DNA of 64,000 nt from positions 62,001-126,000 of the forward strand of contig JACKEJ010000013.1 in NCBI GenBank assembly GCA_020633055.1. The letters are read 5' to 3'. This stretch comes from Sandaracinaceae bacterium. Lineage in GTDB: Bacteria > Myxococcota_A > Polyangia > Polyangiales > Houyiibacteriaceae. Under the pieces are notes generated by a model that saw only the letters and a list, made by a program, of their open reading frames with translations, was not told the origin of the DNA and searched no databases. Within the stretch, counting starts at the first letter, position 1. Each line of letters starts with the position of its first letter. Made by a program: the position numbers and the translations under genes. Shown piece by piece: positions 55,284-64,000 of this stretch.

Positions 55284-57986
55284 CTATCCCATGAGCGCGA
55301 AGACGGAGGCCACCGCTTCGTCGAGCTTGCTCGGATCGGAGCCACCCGCCTGCGCGAAGTCGGGGCGCCCGCCACCTCCGCCGCCCACGATGGCCGCCGC
55401 GTGCTTGACCACGTCGCCGGCCTTGGCGCGACCGATGGCGTCCTTGCTCACCGAGCACGCGAGCAGAGCCTTCTGGCCATCGGCCGTGGGCGAGCCCAGC
55501 AGGATGACCGAGGGGGCCAGCTTGTCGCGCAGCTGGTCCGCCAGCTCGCGCAGCGCCTTGGGATCGCCGAGGGGCACCACCGCGCCGAGCACGTTGACGC
55601 CGCCCATGTCGCGCGCCGAGGCGCTCAGGTCGCCCGCGCCGCCCTGCATGAGCTGCTGCTTGAGGCGCTCGATCTCGCGGCGCAGCTCACGCTCGCCGTC
55701 CATCAGCTTCTTGACCTTGTCGGCCACCAGCAGCGGCGACGCCTTGAGCAGCGCGCCCGCCGCGTCCAGCTCGCCCGTCAGGTCGCGCAGGTGCGCAAGC
55801 GCGTTGAGGCCCGTGGTGGCCTCGATGCGCCGGACGCCTGCCGCCAACCCGCTCTCGCTCAGGATCTTGAACAGCCCGATGTCGCCCGTGCGCCGCGCGT
55901 GCGTGCCACCGCACAGCTCGAGGGAGGGGCCGATGCGCAGCATGCGCACCACGTCGCCGTACTTCTCCTCGAAGATGCCGATGGCCCCCGCCGCCTTCGC
56001 CGCGTCCATGGCCAGCTCGTCGGTGGTGATGGCCTCGTTGGCGAGCACGGCGCCGTTGACCAGGTCCTCGATGCGGCCCAGCTCGCCGGGCGTCAGCGGA
56101 CGCGTGGCGCTGAAGTCGAAGCGCAGGCGGTAGGGGCCCACGAGCGAGCCCTTCTGCGTGGCCGTCGGCCCGACCACCTCGCGCAGCGCCCAGTGCAGCA
56201 GGTGCGTGGCGCTGTGGTTCCGGCGAGTAGCGTTGCGCAGCTCCACGTCGAGCGCCGCCTCCACTTCGTCGCCGACCTTCAGCGCGCCGCTCTTGAGGTA
56301 GCCCACGTGCACGTGCAGCCCGTCCACCGGCGCGCGCGTATCGGTCACGACGAACACCGCGTCGCCCACGCGCAGCTCGCCCTGGTCGCCCACCTGCCCG
56401 CCCTTCTCGGCGTAGAAGGGCGTCCTGTCCAGCACCACGGCCTGCGGGGGCGCGTCGCTCTCTTCGAGGGCGTCGATGACGGCGGGGTCCACGGTGCCGA
56501 GCACGCTGGCCAGCTCGCCCGAGTTCACCAGTGCCAACACGCGCGCCTTGGTCGCCTCGTGCGCGTAGCCCACGAACTCGGTCTGCCCATGGGTGTTGGC
56601 GACGTCGTGGTAGACCTTGCTCACGGCCTCGCTGTCGTTGAGCTTGCCGCCCTGGCTGCGCTTCTTGGCGGCGGCCATCTCGGCGTCGAAGCCCGCCTGG
56701 TCGATGCCGAAGCCGTTCTCGCGACCGATGACCTCCTGCAGGTCCACCGGGAAGCCGAAGGTGTCGTAGAGCTTGAAGACCGTCGCACCCGGCAGCGTCT
56801 TCTGGCCCCCGACCTGCGCCCAGTCGCTGTTGGTGTCGAGCAGATCCAGGCCACGCTTCAGCGTCGCGCGGAAGCGCTCTTCCTCCTGGCGCGTGATGTC
56901 CGCGATCAGGTCGCGTCGCTCGCGCAGCTGCGGGTACATGTCGCCCATGTCCTCGACCACGCGCAGCGCGCACTCGTGCAGGAAGGGCTCGCCGATGCCC
57001 AGCCGGTGGCCGTGGCGGATGGCGCGGCGCATCACGCGACGCAGCACGTACGGGCGCCCCACGCGGTCCGGGAAGATGCCCTCCGAGATGAGGAACGCCG
57101 TCGTGCGCGCGTGGTCCGCGATGACGCGCATGGACACGTCGTCCTCTCCCTGCGACGCGGTGTAGCGCTTGCCGCTGATGGTCGAGGCCAGGTCCACGAC
57201 GGGGCGCAGCAGGTCCGTGTCGTAGTTGCTGAGCACGTCCTGCGCGACCACGCACACGCGCTCGAGCCCCGCGCCCGTGTCGATGCTGGGCGCCGGGAGC
57301 GGCACCAGGCGCCCGTCGCTCTGGCGGTCGAACTGCATGAAGACCAGGTTCCACAGCTCGAACCAGCCGCGTCCGTCGGGCGTGGGCTCCTCGCCGAACT
57401 TGCGCGGGTCCACCTCGTCCGTGCCGAGGCAGTAGTGGATCTCGCTGCAGGGGCCGCAAGGGCCGGTGTCACCCATCTGCCAGAAGTTGTCGGCCGCGCC
57501 GCAGCGGATGATGCGCTCGTCCGGGAAGCCCGTGACGTCCTTCCAGATGGCCGCGGCCTCGTCGTCGGCCGGCGCCAGGCCGTCCTCGCCGCCGAAGACG
57601 GTCACCACCATGCGCGCCGGGTCCAGCTTCAGCACGTCGATGAAGAACGTCCACGCGTACTGGATGGCCTCGCGCTTGAAGTAGTCGCCGAACGAGAAAT
57701 TGCCCAGCATCTCGAAGAAGGTGTGGTGCCGGGCGGTCACGCCCACGTTCTCGAGGTCGTTGTGCTTGCCGCTGATGCGGATGCACTTCTGGGACGAGGT
57801 GGCGCGCTTGTACGGGCGGATGTCCTTGCCGGTGAAGACGTCCTTGAACGGCACCATGCCGGCGTTGGCGAACATCAGCGTCGGGTCGTTGGCGGGCACC
57901 AGCGGGCCGGAGGCCATGCGCTCGTGGCCGCGCTCGGCGAAGAAGTCCAGGAAGGCGTTGCGGATCTCTCGGGAAGTCTTGGGCAC
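55284..57986 (-). CDS. alaS: Alanyl-tRNA synthetase
   Basis: This is a 900-residue AlaS that charges tRNA-Ala. It starts at a GTG, VPKTSREIRNAFLDFF. The class-II catalytic core includes PLVPANDPTLMFANAGMVPF and SSQKCIRISGKHNDLENVG. The editing domain has the zinc-binding HSATH and CGGTH, and the C-terminal DHHA1-type region ends with IVGGGGGGRPDFAQAGG. The GTG at 57986 is in frame with the core; no ATG fits. Length is normal. It is followed in the same direction by the double thioredoxin-fold gene. Confidence 0.97.
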   Translation of the reverse strand: MPKTSREIRNAFLDFFAERGHERMASGPLVPANDPTLMFANAGMVPFKDVFTGKDIRPYKRATSSQKCIRISGKHNDLENVGVTARHHTFFEMLGNFSFGDYFKREAIQYAWTFFIDVLKLDPARMVVTVFGGEDGLAPADDEAAAIWKDVTGFPDERIIRCGAADNFWQMGDTGPCGPCSEIHYCLGTDEVDPRKFGEEPTPDGRGWFELWNLVFMQFDRQSDGRLVPLPAPSIDTGAGLERVCVVAQDVLSNYDTDLLRPVVDLASTISGKRYTASQGEDDVSMRVIADHARTTAFLISEGIFPDRVGRPYVLRRVMRRAIRHGHRLGIGEPFLHECALRVVEDMGDMYPQLRERRDLIADITRQEEERFRATLKRGLDLLDTNSDWAQVGGQKTLPGATVFKLYDTFGFPVDLQEVIGRENGFGIDQAGFDAEMAAAKKRSQGGKLNDSEAVSKVYHDVANTHGQTEFVGYAHEATKARVLALVNSGELASVLGTVDPAVIDALEESDAPPQAVVLDRTPFYAEKGGQVGDQGELRVGDAVFVVTDTRAPVDGLHVHVGYLKSGALKVGDEVEAALDVELRNATRRNHSATHLLHWALREVVGPTATQKGSLVGPYRLRFDFSATRPLTPGELGRIEDLVNGAVLANEAITTDELAMDAAKAAGAIGIFEEKYGDVVRMLRIGPSLELCGGTHARRTGDIGLFKILSESGLAAGVRRIEATTGLNALAHLRDLTGELDAAGALLKASPLLVADKVKKLMDGERELRREIERLKQQLMQGGAGDLSASARDMGGVNVLGAVVPLGDPKALRELADQLRDKLAPSVILLGSPTADGQKALLACSVSKDAIGRAKAGDVVKHAAAIVGGGGGGRPDFAQAGGSDPSKLDEAVASVFALMG

Positions 57987-58306
57987 GGGCGGGGTTGTAT
58001 TCCATTCCCGCGCCCCGTGCGAGTCGTCCACGGCCCTTTCGCGCAAGCGCCCGACCACGCGGCGCCCCCCGGGTGGGCCGAGGTGGAGCACGGCAGGAGC
58101 GCCCTCTGCCCGGAGGCCGATCGGAGCGTGCAGCGCGTGGAACGTGACACCAACCCGTCTGGCGGGTGATGCCGCCGCACCCAGCGACCGGTACGTCCGG
58201 AGCCGCGACACGCCGACAACCGTCGACTTGGCGCGAGCGGGTCCGTAAGCTCACCAAGCCCATGCCCCCCGCCGCCGAGAACGGCTCCCCCGCAGAGAGT
58301 GTTCCC
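57987..58306. other. Divergent promoter region between alaS and the kinase operon
   Basis: The 320 bases contain no confident gene. They include upstream sequence for alaS (minus) and for the kinase pair (plus). The open frames here are Arg/Pro-rich and read into the neighbouring genes. No clear operator or hairpin was seen. Confidence 0.5.
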
Positions 58307-60220
58307 ATGACCCGCGACGCGTCCGAAGCCGACCTGTTCGCAGGTAGCACGGTCGAGCCGACCCTCGCGGCACGCTGGCGCGAGCTGACCATCGGCGCTC
58401 AGCGGGGCGATCTGGACGCGACCCTCGGGCGCGTCCACGACGAGCTTCCCCCGGATGCCCTCTCAGGGGTGCCGGAGGGCGTGGTGTCGCTCGGCGAGCC
58501 CATCGCCCGCGGCGGGATGGGCGAGGTCCGGCACGGCCTGCAGCACCGCTTGCGACGCGAGGTGGCGGTCAAGCGTGCCCTGCGCGAGAACGCCGTCAGC
58601 GGCCGTGGCGCCATGCTCCGTGAGGCCTGGGTGGCCGCGTCGCTCGAGCACCCAAACATCCTGCCCATCCACACCCTCGCGCGTGAAGGGGACGAGCCCC
58701 TGATCGTCATGAAGCGCGTGGAGGGCCGCGTATGGGGCGACATCCTCGAGGACGAGCACGACCCGGACGCACCGGGGCAACGTGCGCGGCGACCGTCGCT
58801 GGACGCCGTCGGCGAGCGTTGGGTCCCGTCGTTGCACGTGCTGATCGAGGTCTGCCGCGCCGTGCACTTCGCCCACACACGCGGCGTGCTGCACCTGGAC
58901 ATCAAGCCCGACAACGTAATGGTGGGCGCGCACGGCGAGGTGGTGTTGCTCGACTGGGGCCTCGCCACGGCCTTCGACCCCGAGCGCGCGCCGCCGTTCT
59001 TGCGCTCGCGCGAGAGCATCGACGGCGTGTGTGGGACACCGGGCTACCTCTCCCCCGAGCAGGCCGAGGGGGTGGGCGCGGCGCTGACACCCGCGACTGA
59101 CGTGTACTTGCTCGGCGCGGTGCTCTATCAGGTTCTGACGGGGGAGCTGCTGCACCCGGGGCCCGTCGTGGCGTCGCTGCTGAGTTCGCACAAAGCAGCC
59201 CCGCCGACCCTGGGCGATCACATCCCCGCCGAGCTACGTGAGGTCGCGCTACGGGCCCTCGCGCGCGACCCGGCGGACCGCTACCCGGACGTGGAGAGCT
59301 TGCGGCAAGCGCTCGAGGCGTTCCTCACACATCGCCCGGCGCTGACGCTGACGGCCCGTGGAGACGCGCTGCGGGAAACGCTGCTCGACGGGGCGCTCGC
59401 CAGCGACGACCTCGACGTGGAGGTGCGCATCGACGCGTGCCGCTTCGCGTACCAGCAGGCGCTCCGTCTGTGGCCGGAGTCGCCCGCCGCCGCTCGCGGG
59501 CTCGCTCGCTTGTGCGAGTGGCTGTTGGAGCGCGCCGAGCAGCGCATCGACGTTCAGGCGGGCCGCGCCGCGGTGCAGGACCACCCCACCCCGAGCCCCG
59601 CCCTCGCGGCGCGGGTGACCGCGCTCGAGCGGGCCGCAGAAGAGGACGTGGTGCGGCTCGAGAGCCTCCGGGCCCTTTCCGCCGACGAGAACGCGGACAC
59701 CCACCGGCGCGTGCGCATCGGTCTCGCGGGTGGCGGTGGGTTGCTGTGGCTCTTCTGGAACCTGTGCGCGGGGGCGCTCGACCGCAGCGGGGTGCTCCCG
59801 CTCACGCACGGCGCGCTCATCGCGAACGTCAGCGTGGCCGCGCTGTTGTTCTTCGCGTTCCTCGCGGCTGGAGGGCATCGCTCGTTGACCAGCACCGCCG
59901 TGAACCGGCGGGCCATGACGGTCATCCTCGCCACGTTCGGGCAGACGCTCGTGCTGTGGATCGGCGCGTGGTTACTGGACGTCCCTCCGCGCTCTGCGGC
60001 GGCCCTGGCGGGGGCGGCCTATGTCCTCGCGGCCCTGACCGTCGCGGCCATCCTGGACGCGCGCACGTGGTGGGTGGCGTTCGTCATGATGGTCCCCGCG
60101 ACCGTGGGCGCGATGCACCCGGCGTACGTATTCGAGGCGACGGCCGCCCTCGGTCCGCTGGGCGGCACGGGGCTCGCTTACCTCTGGTGGAAGCCGAGCG
60201 CCGCGGAGACCACCGCATGA
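58307..60220 (+). CDS. Ser/Thr protein kinase with multi-pass membrane domain (first of a pair)
   Basis: The 637-residue protein has a kinase domain at about 60-350. It has the Gly-rich loop IARGGMGEVRHG, catalytic Lys in REVAVKRAL, LHLDIKPDNVMVG as the catalytic loop, LLDWGLAT as the DFG position, and CGTPGYLSPEQAEG as the P+1 region. The HRD arginine is Leu, and DFG is DWG, as in the paired kinase. After a helical middle (about 360-480), several membrane helices end the protein (VAALLFFAFLAAGG; LVLWIGAWLLDVPP). The ATG at 58307 is used; one at 58262 is possible. It overlaps its neighbour by ATGA. Confidence 0.9.
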   Translation: MTRDASEADLFAGSTVEPTLAARWRELTIGAQRGDLDATLGRVHDELPPDALSGVPEGVVSLGEPIARGGMGEVRHGLQHRLRREVAVKRALRENAVSGRGAMLREAWVAASLEHPNILPIHTLAREGDEPLIVMKRVEGRVWGDILEDEHDPDAPGQRARRPSLDAVGERWVPSLHVLIEVCRAVHFAHTRGVLHLDIKPDNVMVGAHGEVVLLDWGLATAFDPERAPPFLRSRESIDGVCGTPGYLSPEQAEGVGAALTPATDVYLLGAVLYQVLTGELLHPGPVVASLLSSHKAAPPTLGDHIPAELREVALRALARDPADRYPDVESLRQALEAFLTHRPALTLTARGDALRETLLDGALASDDLDVEVRIDACRFAYQQALRLWPESPAAARGLARLCEWLLERAEQRIDVQAGRAAVQDHPTPSPALAARVTALERAAEEDVVRLESLRALSADENADTHRRVRIGLAGGGGLLWLFWNLCAGALDRSGVLPLTHGALIANVSVAALLFFAFLAAGGHRSLTSTAVNRRAMTVILATFGQTLVLWIGAWLLDVPPRSAAALAGAAYVLAALTVAAILDARTWWVAFVMMVPATVGAMHPAYVFEATAALGPLGGTGLAYLWWKPSAAETTA

Positions 60221-62193
60221 GCGCGCGTGAGACCAGCGCCAACATCCGCGCCACGCTCGCCTCGCTGGACACGGGCACGCTCGTGAAGGCGTGGCGCGCG
60301 CATGGCATCAAGCCGGAAGACTTGGTGCCCGACGAGCGCGGCACGGTCGGACGCCCCAGCCTGGATACGTCGCTTACACACGACGCGCTGCGCAGCGGCG
60401 AGCTGGACGCTCTCGGCGACCCCGACGAGGGCGGCGTGGTGCAGGGAGCCGTGATCGGCAGCGGCGGGATGGGTGTGGTGCGCGAGGGAACTCAGGTGGT
60501 CTTGCGTCGCGCGGTGGCCGTGAAGCAGGTGCACCCCGACGCGTCGCCCGAGCGTGAGCTGCGCCTCGCGGCGTTCCTGCGGGAGGCCTGGGTCAGCGCA
60601 AACCTGGAGCACCCCAACATCATCCCCGTACACGCGCTGTGCAGCGATCGGGGTGACCCACTGCTGGTCATGAAGCGGGTGGATGGTGTGTCACTGCGCG
60701 CGCTCTTGGAGGACCCCGAGCTGCTGCAGGCCTACGGCGGCGATCCGCGGGACCCGCTCCTGTTCCACCTGCGCGTCCTCACGCGCGTCTGTCGTGCCGT
60801 ACACTTCGCGCACTCGCAGGGTGTGCTGCACCTCGACCTCAAGCCAGACAACGTGATGGTGGGGCGGCACGGCGAGGTATATCTGCTGGACTGGGGGCTC
60901 GCGACGGGGTTCCGAGCGGACTCGGCGCCCTTCCTGCCGCTCGCGCGGGACGTCGAGACCGTCGTCGGGACCCCGGGCTATCTCTCGCCAGAGCAGGCTG
61001 CAGGGCTCGGAAGCGTCTTCGCCCCGGAGACCGACATCTTCTTGCTCGGGGCCACGCTCCACCGCGTGGTGACCGGCGTGGCACCCAACCGCGGAGACAC
61101 GCTCGTGGACACCCTCCAGCAGGCCTACGAGTGCGCGCCGCGGGCCTACGCTGGCAGCGTACCGCGGGAACTCCAAGCGATCCTGCAGCGCGCGATGGCG
61201 CGCTCGTTGGACGAGCGCTACGGCAGCGCCGAGGAGCTGCGCCTCGCTCTCGAGCACTTCATCGAGCACCGCGACGTGAACGACCTGCTGGACGAGTCGC
61301 TGCGGCGCCTCGCGCTGTTGACGGACGATCTCCCGCGCCCTGCGAGCGACGCGGAGAGTCAGCACGCCATGCGACGTGTGGAGAACGAGTGCCGCTTCGG
61401 GCTCGACGAGGCGCTTCTTCGCTGGCCCGAGAACCCCCGGGCGCGCGAGGCCCAGCATGCGCTCGCCCGGGTCAGCGTGCGTCGGGCCCTGCGCGCTGGA
61501 GACTGGCGTGCCGCCGCAGCCGCCCTGGAGCGACTGCCCGTTCCTGACATGGACCTGCTCGACCAAGTCGAGGCGGCGCGGGACCAGGAGCAGGCCATGG
61601 CGCGGGAGCGAGCCATGTTGGAGGATCTCGGGTCGCACGAGGACATGCTGCGCTACGCCAACGTGCGCTCGAACGTCGCCGCGTTCGTGGCGGTCGGCTG
61701 GGGCATCTGGTTCTTCGTGGTCGGCGCCGTGGTGCGCTCGGGTGCCTTCCCCCTCACGTACACCGCGCTGCTCACCAACGTCGGGCTGACCTGGCTCATC
61801 TACGGGGGCGTCATCTGGACCGTCCGCCGCACCCTGCACGCCACGCAGATCGACCGACGCGTGGTTTGGTTGCTTGCGGTGTGCTTCGTGGGCGCGGGGA
61901 TCGTGTGGTTGTTCGCCATGCTGCTCGGCCTGCCGCCCATGCACGCGGTCGCGCTGAGTTCGTCCGTCTACGTGTTCTTCTTCATCGCGACGGCCACCGT
62001 CATCGACCGGCGTTTGGCGTTCGTCGCCCCGCTGCTGGCGCCCGCGGCCATGCTCCCCTTCGTGGACGTGGCGCACGTGTTCGAGTGGCAGGGCGCCTAC
62101 GTGCTGCTGGGCGGCAACGCGCTGAGCCTCATCTGGCGCCGCGACGCGCGCCTCGCCCGCGCGGGTCAGGCCCGGCACGGCACGGCGCGCTGA
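60217..62193 (+). CDS. Ser/Thr protein kinase with multi-pass membrane domain (second of a pair)
   Basis: The 658-residue kinase is a clear paralogue of the one before it. It has Gly-loop IGSGGMGVVREG, Lys in RAVAVKQVH, catalytic loop LHLDLKPDNVMVG, LLDWGLATG, and GTPGYLSPEQAAG. It has a helical spacer with LEHFIEHRDVNDLLDESLRR and then four or five membrane helices (for example GIWFFVVGAVVRSGAFPL; RVVWLLAVCFVGAGIVWLFA). The protein therefore has its kinase at the N-terminus and its membrane anchor at the C-terminus, the reverse of PknB-type kinases. The pair is coupled (ATGA). Confidence 0.9.
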   Translation: MSARETSANIRATLASLDTGTLVKAWRAHGIKPEDLVPDERGTVGRPSLDTSLTHDALRSGELDALGDPDEGGVVQGAVIGSGGMGVVREGTQVVLRRAVAVKQVHPDASPERELRLAAFLREAWVSANLEHPNIIPVHALCSDRGDPLLVMKRVDGVSLRALLEDPELLQAYGGDPRDPLLFHLRVLTRVCRAVHFAHSQGVLHLDLKPDNVMVGRHGEVYLLDWGLATGFRADSAPFLPLARDVETVVGTPGYLSPEQAAGLGSVFAPETDIFLLGATLHRVVTGVAPNRGDTLVDTLQQAYECAPRAYAGSVPRELQAILQRAMARSLDERYGSAEELRLALEHFIEHRDVNDLLDESLRRLALLTDDLPRPASDAESQHAMRRVENECRFGLDEALLRWPENPRAREAQHALARVSVRRALRAGDWRAAAAALERLPVPDMDLLDQVEAARDQEQAMARERAMLEDLGSHEDMLRYANVRSNVAAFVAVGWGIWFFVVGAVVRSGAFPLTYTALLTNVGLTWLIYGGVIWTVRRTLHATQIDRRVVWLLAVCFVGAGIVWLFAMLLGLPPMHAVALSSSVYVFFFIATATVIDRRLAFVAPLLAPAAMLPFVDVAHVFEWQGAYVLLGGNALSLIWRRDARLARAGQARHGTAR

Positions 62194-62338
62194 CGTCCCC
62201 GCCGCCGCATTGCCGGCAGGGCAGCGATCTGCTAGAAGCGCGTCTCGTATTCGGCCGCCAACGTCCGTCGCGCTGCCACGCGCCGCCGAGGACTCCCACC
62301 GACCCCTTCCCGGGCGGCCTGTACGGACAGACACAGCC

Positions 62339-64000
62339 ATGGCCATGAACGAAGCCGCCCCACCCAAGCCCGCTGCGGCGGACGGTGCGCCGGACGCTCC
62401 CGCGCAGGACCCGAGCGGCGAGCGGCAGGGCGCCGAGCCCCGCCCGCGGAAGCGTGCGCGCCGCCCAAGCGAGCGTCCCCAGAGTGATCGACCGGAAGGT
62501 GATCGCCCCGCCGACGACCACGCGGAGGGCGCGCGACCGAAGAGCGACACCCCACCCCGCGCGTCGCGGGTCCGCGCCACCCAGAGGGTTGACCGCGCCA
62601 CCGCCGACGAGCCCGAGGGGACGAGCCCCTCGTCGGCGGACGACGGAGGACCAGCCAACGAAGAGACGAGCGGAGCGCGCAAGCGCCGCGAGCGGCGGGC
62701 CAACAAGCGCAAGCTCAAGCCACGCGGCAGCGGCGAGGCGGCGAACGACGACGCCCATCCGCGTCAGCCCGAGGGTCAGCGCCCGGTCAAGGCGGCGCGT
62801 GGGCACGCGGAAGAGACCAACGGGACCTCACGGGGCGCGCACGCGTCCGACGGGGCGCGAGACGACGGGCGCGACCGAGGTCGTGGCCGCCGCGAACGCG
62901 CACGGGACCGGGACGAGGAAGAGGCCGATCACGAGCCTGTCGAGCGTCCGGCGAGCCTGCGCGGCATCGGAGCCGACGAGGACGAGCCCGAGCCCGCCGT
63001 GTACGAGGTGCGCTTCCCAGACGAGGCCATGGATCAGGACGCCGTGAAGGTCCTCCTGCGGCTGTCACAGCACGGCTACCAGGCGTACTTGGTCGGCGGC
63101 GGCGTGCGCGACCTCCTGCTGGGCAAGTCGCCGAAGGACTTCGACGTGGCCACCAGCGCGCGGCCCCAGGACGTGCGCCGCATCTTCCGTAACTGCCGCG
63201 TCATCGGTCGCCGCTTCCGCTTGGCGCACGTGCTCTTCTCGGGGGGCAAGATCATCGAAGTGGCCACGTTCCGGCGCGATCACGGGCAGCGCATCGACCG
63301 CGTGCCCGCCGACCTCGCGCGCCGCTGGCCGCTGGTGTCGGACTACGAACCCACGCGCCTCGTGCCAAGCGCCAGCGCCGACGACATCCGGCCGGACGAG
63401 GACCTCCTGATCGTCACGGACAACGTCTTCGGCGAGCCGTTCGAAGACGCCATCCGGCGCGACTTCACCATCAACGGCCTGTTCTACGACATCGAGCACG
63501 AGGAGGTGATCGACTACGTGGGCGGGATGGCCGACGTCGAGCGGCACCTGCTGCGCATGATCGGCGACCCCATCGTGCGGTTCCGCGAAGACCCCGTGCG
63601 CATCCTGCGTGCCATCAAGTTCAGCGCGCGCTTGGACCTGGGCATCGCGGCGGACGTGCTGGACGCCATCCAGGCCTACCGCGGAGAGCTGTCGCGCGCG
63701 GCCAAGCCACGCATCCTCGAGGAGATCTTCCGCCTCCTGCGCGGAGGCGCGGCGCATCGCTCGTTCTACCTGGCTTGGGACCTCGGCGTGCTCGCCGAGA
63801 TCCTCCCCGAGCTGGCGGGCTACCTGGACGACAGGGCGCCGGACGCGGACCTCACCTGGCGGCGGCTCTCGGCCGTGGACGCGCGCGTCGCGAGCGGGGA
63901 GACGCTCAGCGAGGCGGTGATGGTGTCAGCGCTGTTGCTCGGCCCGCTCAACGAGGCGCTGGACGGCGCCCGCAACCAGGCAGCCGCGTTCGAGTGGTTC
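62339..64000 (+). CDS. pcnB: Poly(A) polymerase / tRNA nucleotidyltransferase family, N-terminal part
   Basis: Reading from the ATG at 62339 in frame to the window edge gives 554 codons. Residues 1-221 are a charged, probably disordered Arg/Asp/Glu/Pro/Ala-rich extension (for example RARRPSERPQSDRPEGDRPA). From about 222 the family core starts: YQAYLVGGGVRDLLLGKSPK with the active-site DxD in KDFDVATSARP, IGRRFRLAHVLFSGGKIIEV, RRDFTINGLFYDIE and the RNA-binding-like RFREDPVRILRAIKFSARLD. The IGRRFRLAHV wording fits poly(A) polymerase PcnB rather than CCA-adding enzyme. The C-terminus is outside the window. An ATG at 62345 is alternative. Confidence 0.9.
   Translation, partial: MAMNEAAPPKPAAADGAPDAPAQDPSGERQGAEPRPRKRARRPSERPQSDRPEGDRPADDHAEGARPKSDTPPRASRVRATQRVDRATADEPEGTSPSSADDGGPANEETSGARKRRERRANKRKLKPRGSGEAANDDAHPRQPEGQRPVKAARGHAEETNGTSRGAHASDGARDDGRDRGRGRRERARDRDEEEADHEPVERPASLRGIGADEDEPEPAVYEVRFPDEAMDQDAVKVLLRLSQHGYQAYLVGGGVRDLLLGKSPKDFDVATSARPQDVRRIFRNCRVIGRRFRLAHVLFSGGKIIEVATFRRDHGQRIDRVPADLARRWPLVSDYEPTRLVPSASADDIRPDEDLLIVTDNVFGEPFEDAIRRDFTINGLFYDIEHEEVIDYVGGMADVERHLLRMIGDPIVRFREDPVRILRAIKFSARLDLGIAADVLDAIQAYRGELSRAAKPRILEEIFRLLRGGAAHRSFYLAWDLGVLAEILPELAGYLDDRAPDADLTWRRLSAVDARVASGETLSEAVMVSALLLGPLNEALDGARNQAAAFEWF

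Noticed and set aside
54873..58169. A very long open frame on the plus strand opposite alaS
   Set aside because: It is the mirror of alaS in a GC-rich genome. Its composition is Arg/His/Val/Leu-biased with no motif, whereas the minus strand gives a complete AlaS.
1..64000. Insertion sequences, integrases, prophage or plasmid genes
   Set aside because: No transposase, recombinase, portal, capsid or replication-initiator motif was found in any frame with support; the gene content is chromosomal.

Overview
This 64-kb window is very GC-rich bacterial DNA, densely packed with genes that often overlap by four bases (ATGA or GTGA junctions). The gene content points to Myxococcota. It has a secreted protein with a MYXO-CTERM-like tail, two Ser/Thr protein kinases in tandem, PEGA and VIT/VWA proteins, zinc-ribbon proteins with low-complexity tails, and a chemosensory operon without a receptor. 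The lineage assignment is inference; nothing here fixes the genus. I found no rRNA, tRNA, CRISPR array, insertion sequence or prophage, so this looks like ordinary chromosome with lineage-specific genes between housekeeping ones.

Layout, left to right. 1-240: start of nuoE (complex I), cut by the window edge. 0.8-6.5 kb: a zinc-ribbon low-complexity membrane protein whose frame is broken in a C-rich repeat, then a two-component system, a serpin lipoprotein and a pentapeptide-repeat protein. 6.6-9.4 kb (minus): a sorbosone-dehydrogenase-type lipoprotein with two haem-c motifs, and an unknown lipoprotein. 9.5-13 kb: mlaF-mlaD-thyA-folA, a coupled operon joining lipid transport to thymidylate synthesis. 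13-15.6 kb: an S41 protease divergent from a small ribbon-helix-helix regulator and an alpha/beta hydrolase, with a 14-bp inverted repeat between them. 15.6-20.2 kb (minus): an unknown protein, a radical SAM/SPASM maturase overlapping its upstream lipoprotein gene, and a MYXO-CTERM-type cysteine-rich protein. 20.6-26.9 kb: a three-copy YbjQ-fold protein, an ECF sigma factor, and a 1488-residue anti-sigma/FecR/VIT/VWA/TPR protein. 27-31 kb (minus): tmk, a FecR-like protein, a PEGA/beta-barrel protein and an unknown protein. 31-36 kb: LysR, hydrolase, lipoprotein and LuxR-type regulators. 36-45 kb (minus): a nine-gene chemosensory operon (cheY-cheA-cheW-cheW-HEAT-cheR-cheB-GAF-receiver). 45-48.3 kb: a DUF971 protein, then a crp-like, tgl/pilW-like, rodZ-like and recO run. 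48.4-53.9 kb: a membrane protein, acyl-CoA synthetase, YchJ, GST and a coiled-coil protein. 54-58 kb (minus): a double thioredoxin-fold protein and alaS. 58.3-62.2 kb: the kinase pair. 62.3-64 kb: pcnB with a 221-residue charged N-terminal extension, cut by the right edge.

The best candidates for undescribed biology are: the radical SAM/SPASM enzyme translationally coupled to a lipoprotein with a distinctive tail; the ECF sigma factor paired with a giant VIT/VWA anti-sigma-like protein beside a triple YbjQ protein; the receptor-less chemosensory operon with HEAT and GAF components; and the serpin with an antithrombin-like Arg-Ser reactive bond behind a two-component system. All functions are read from sequence motifs and recalled family features; no database search was run.
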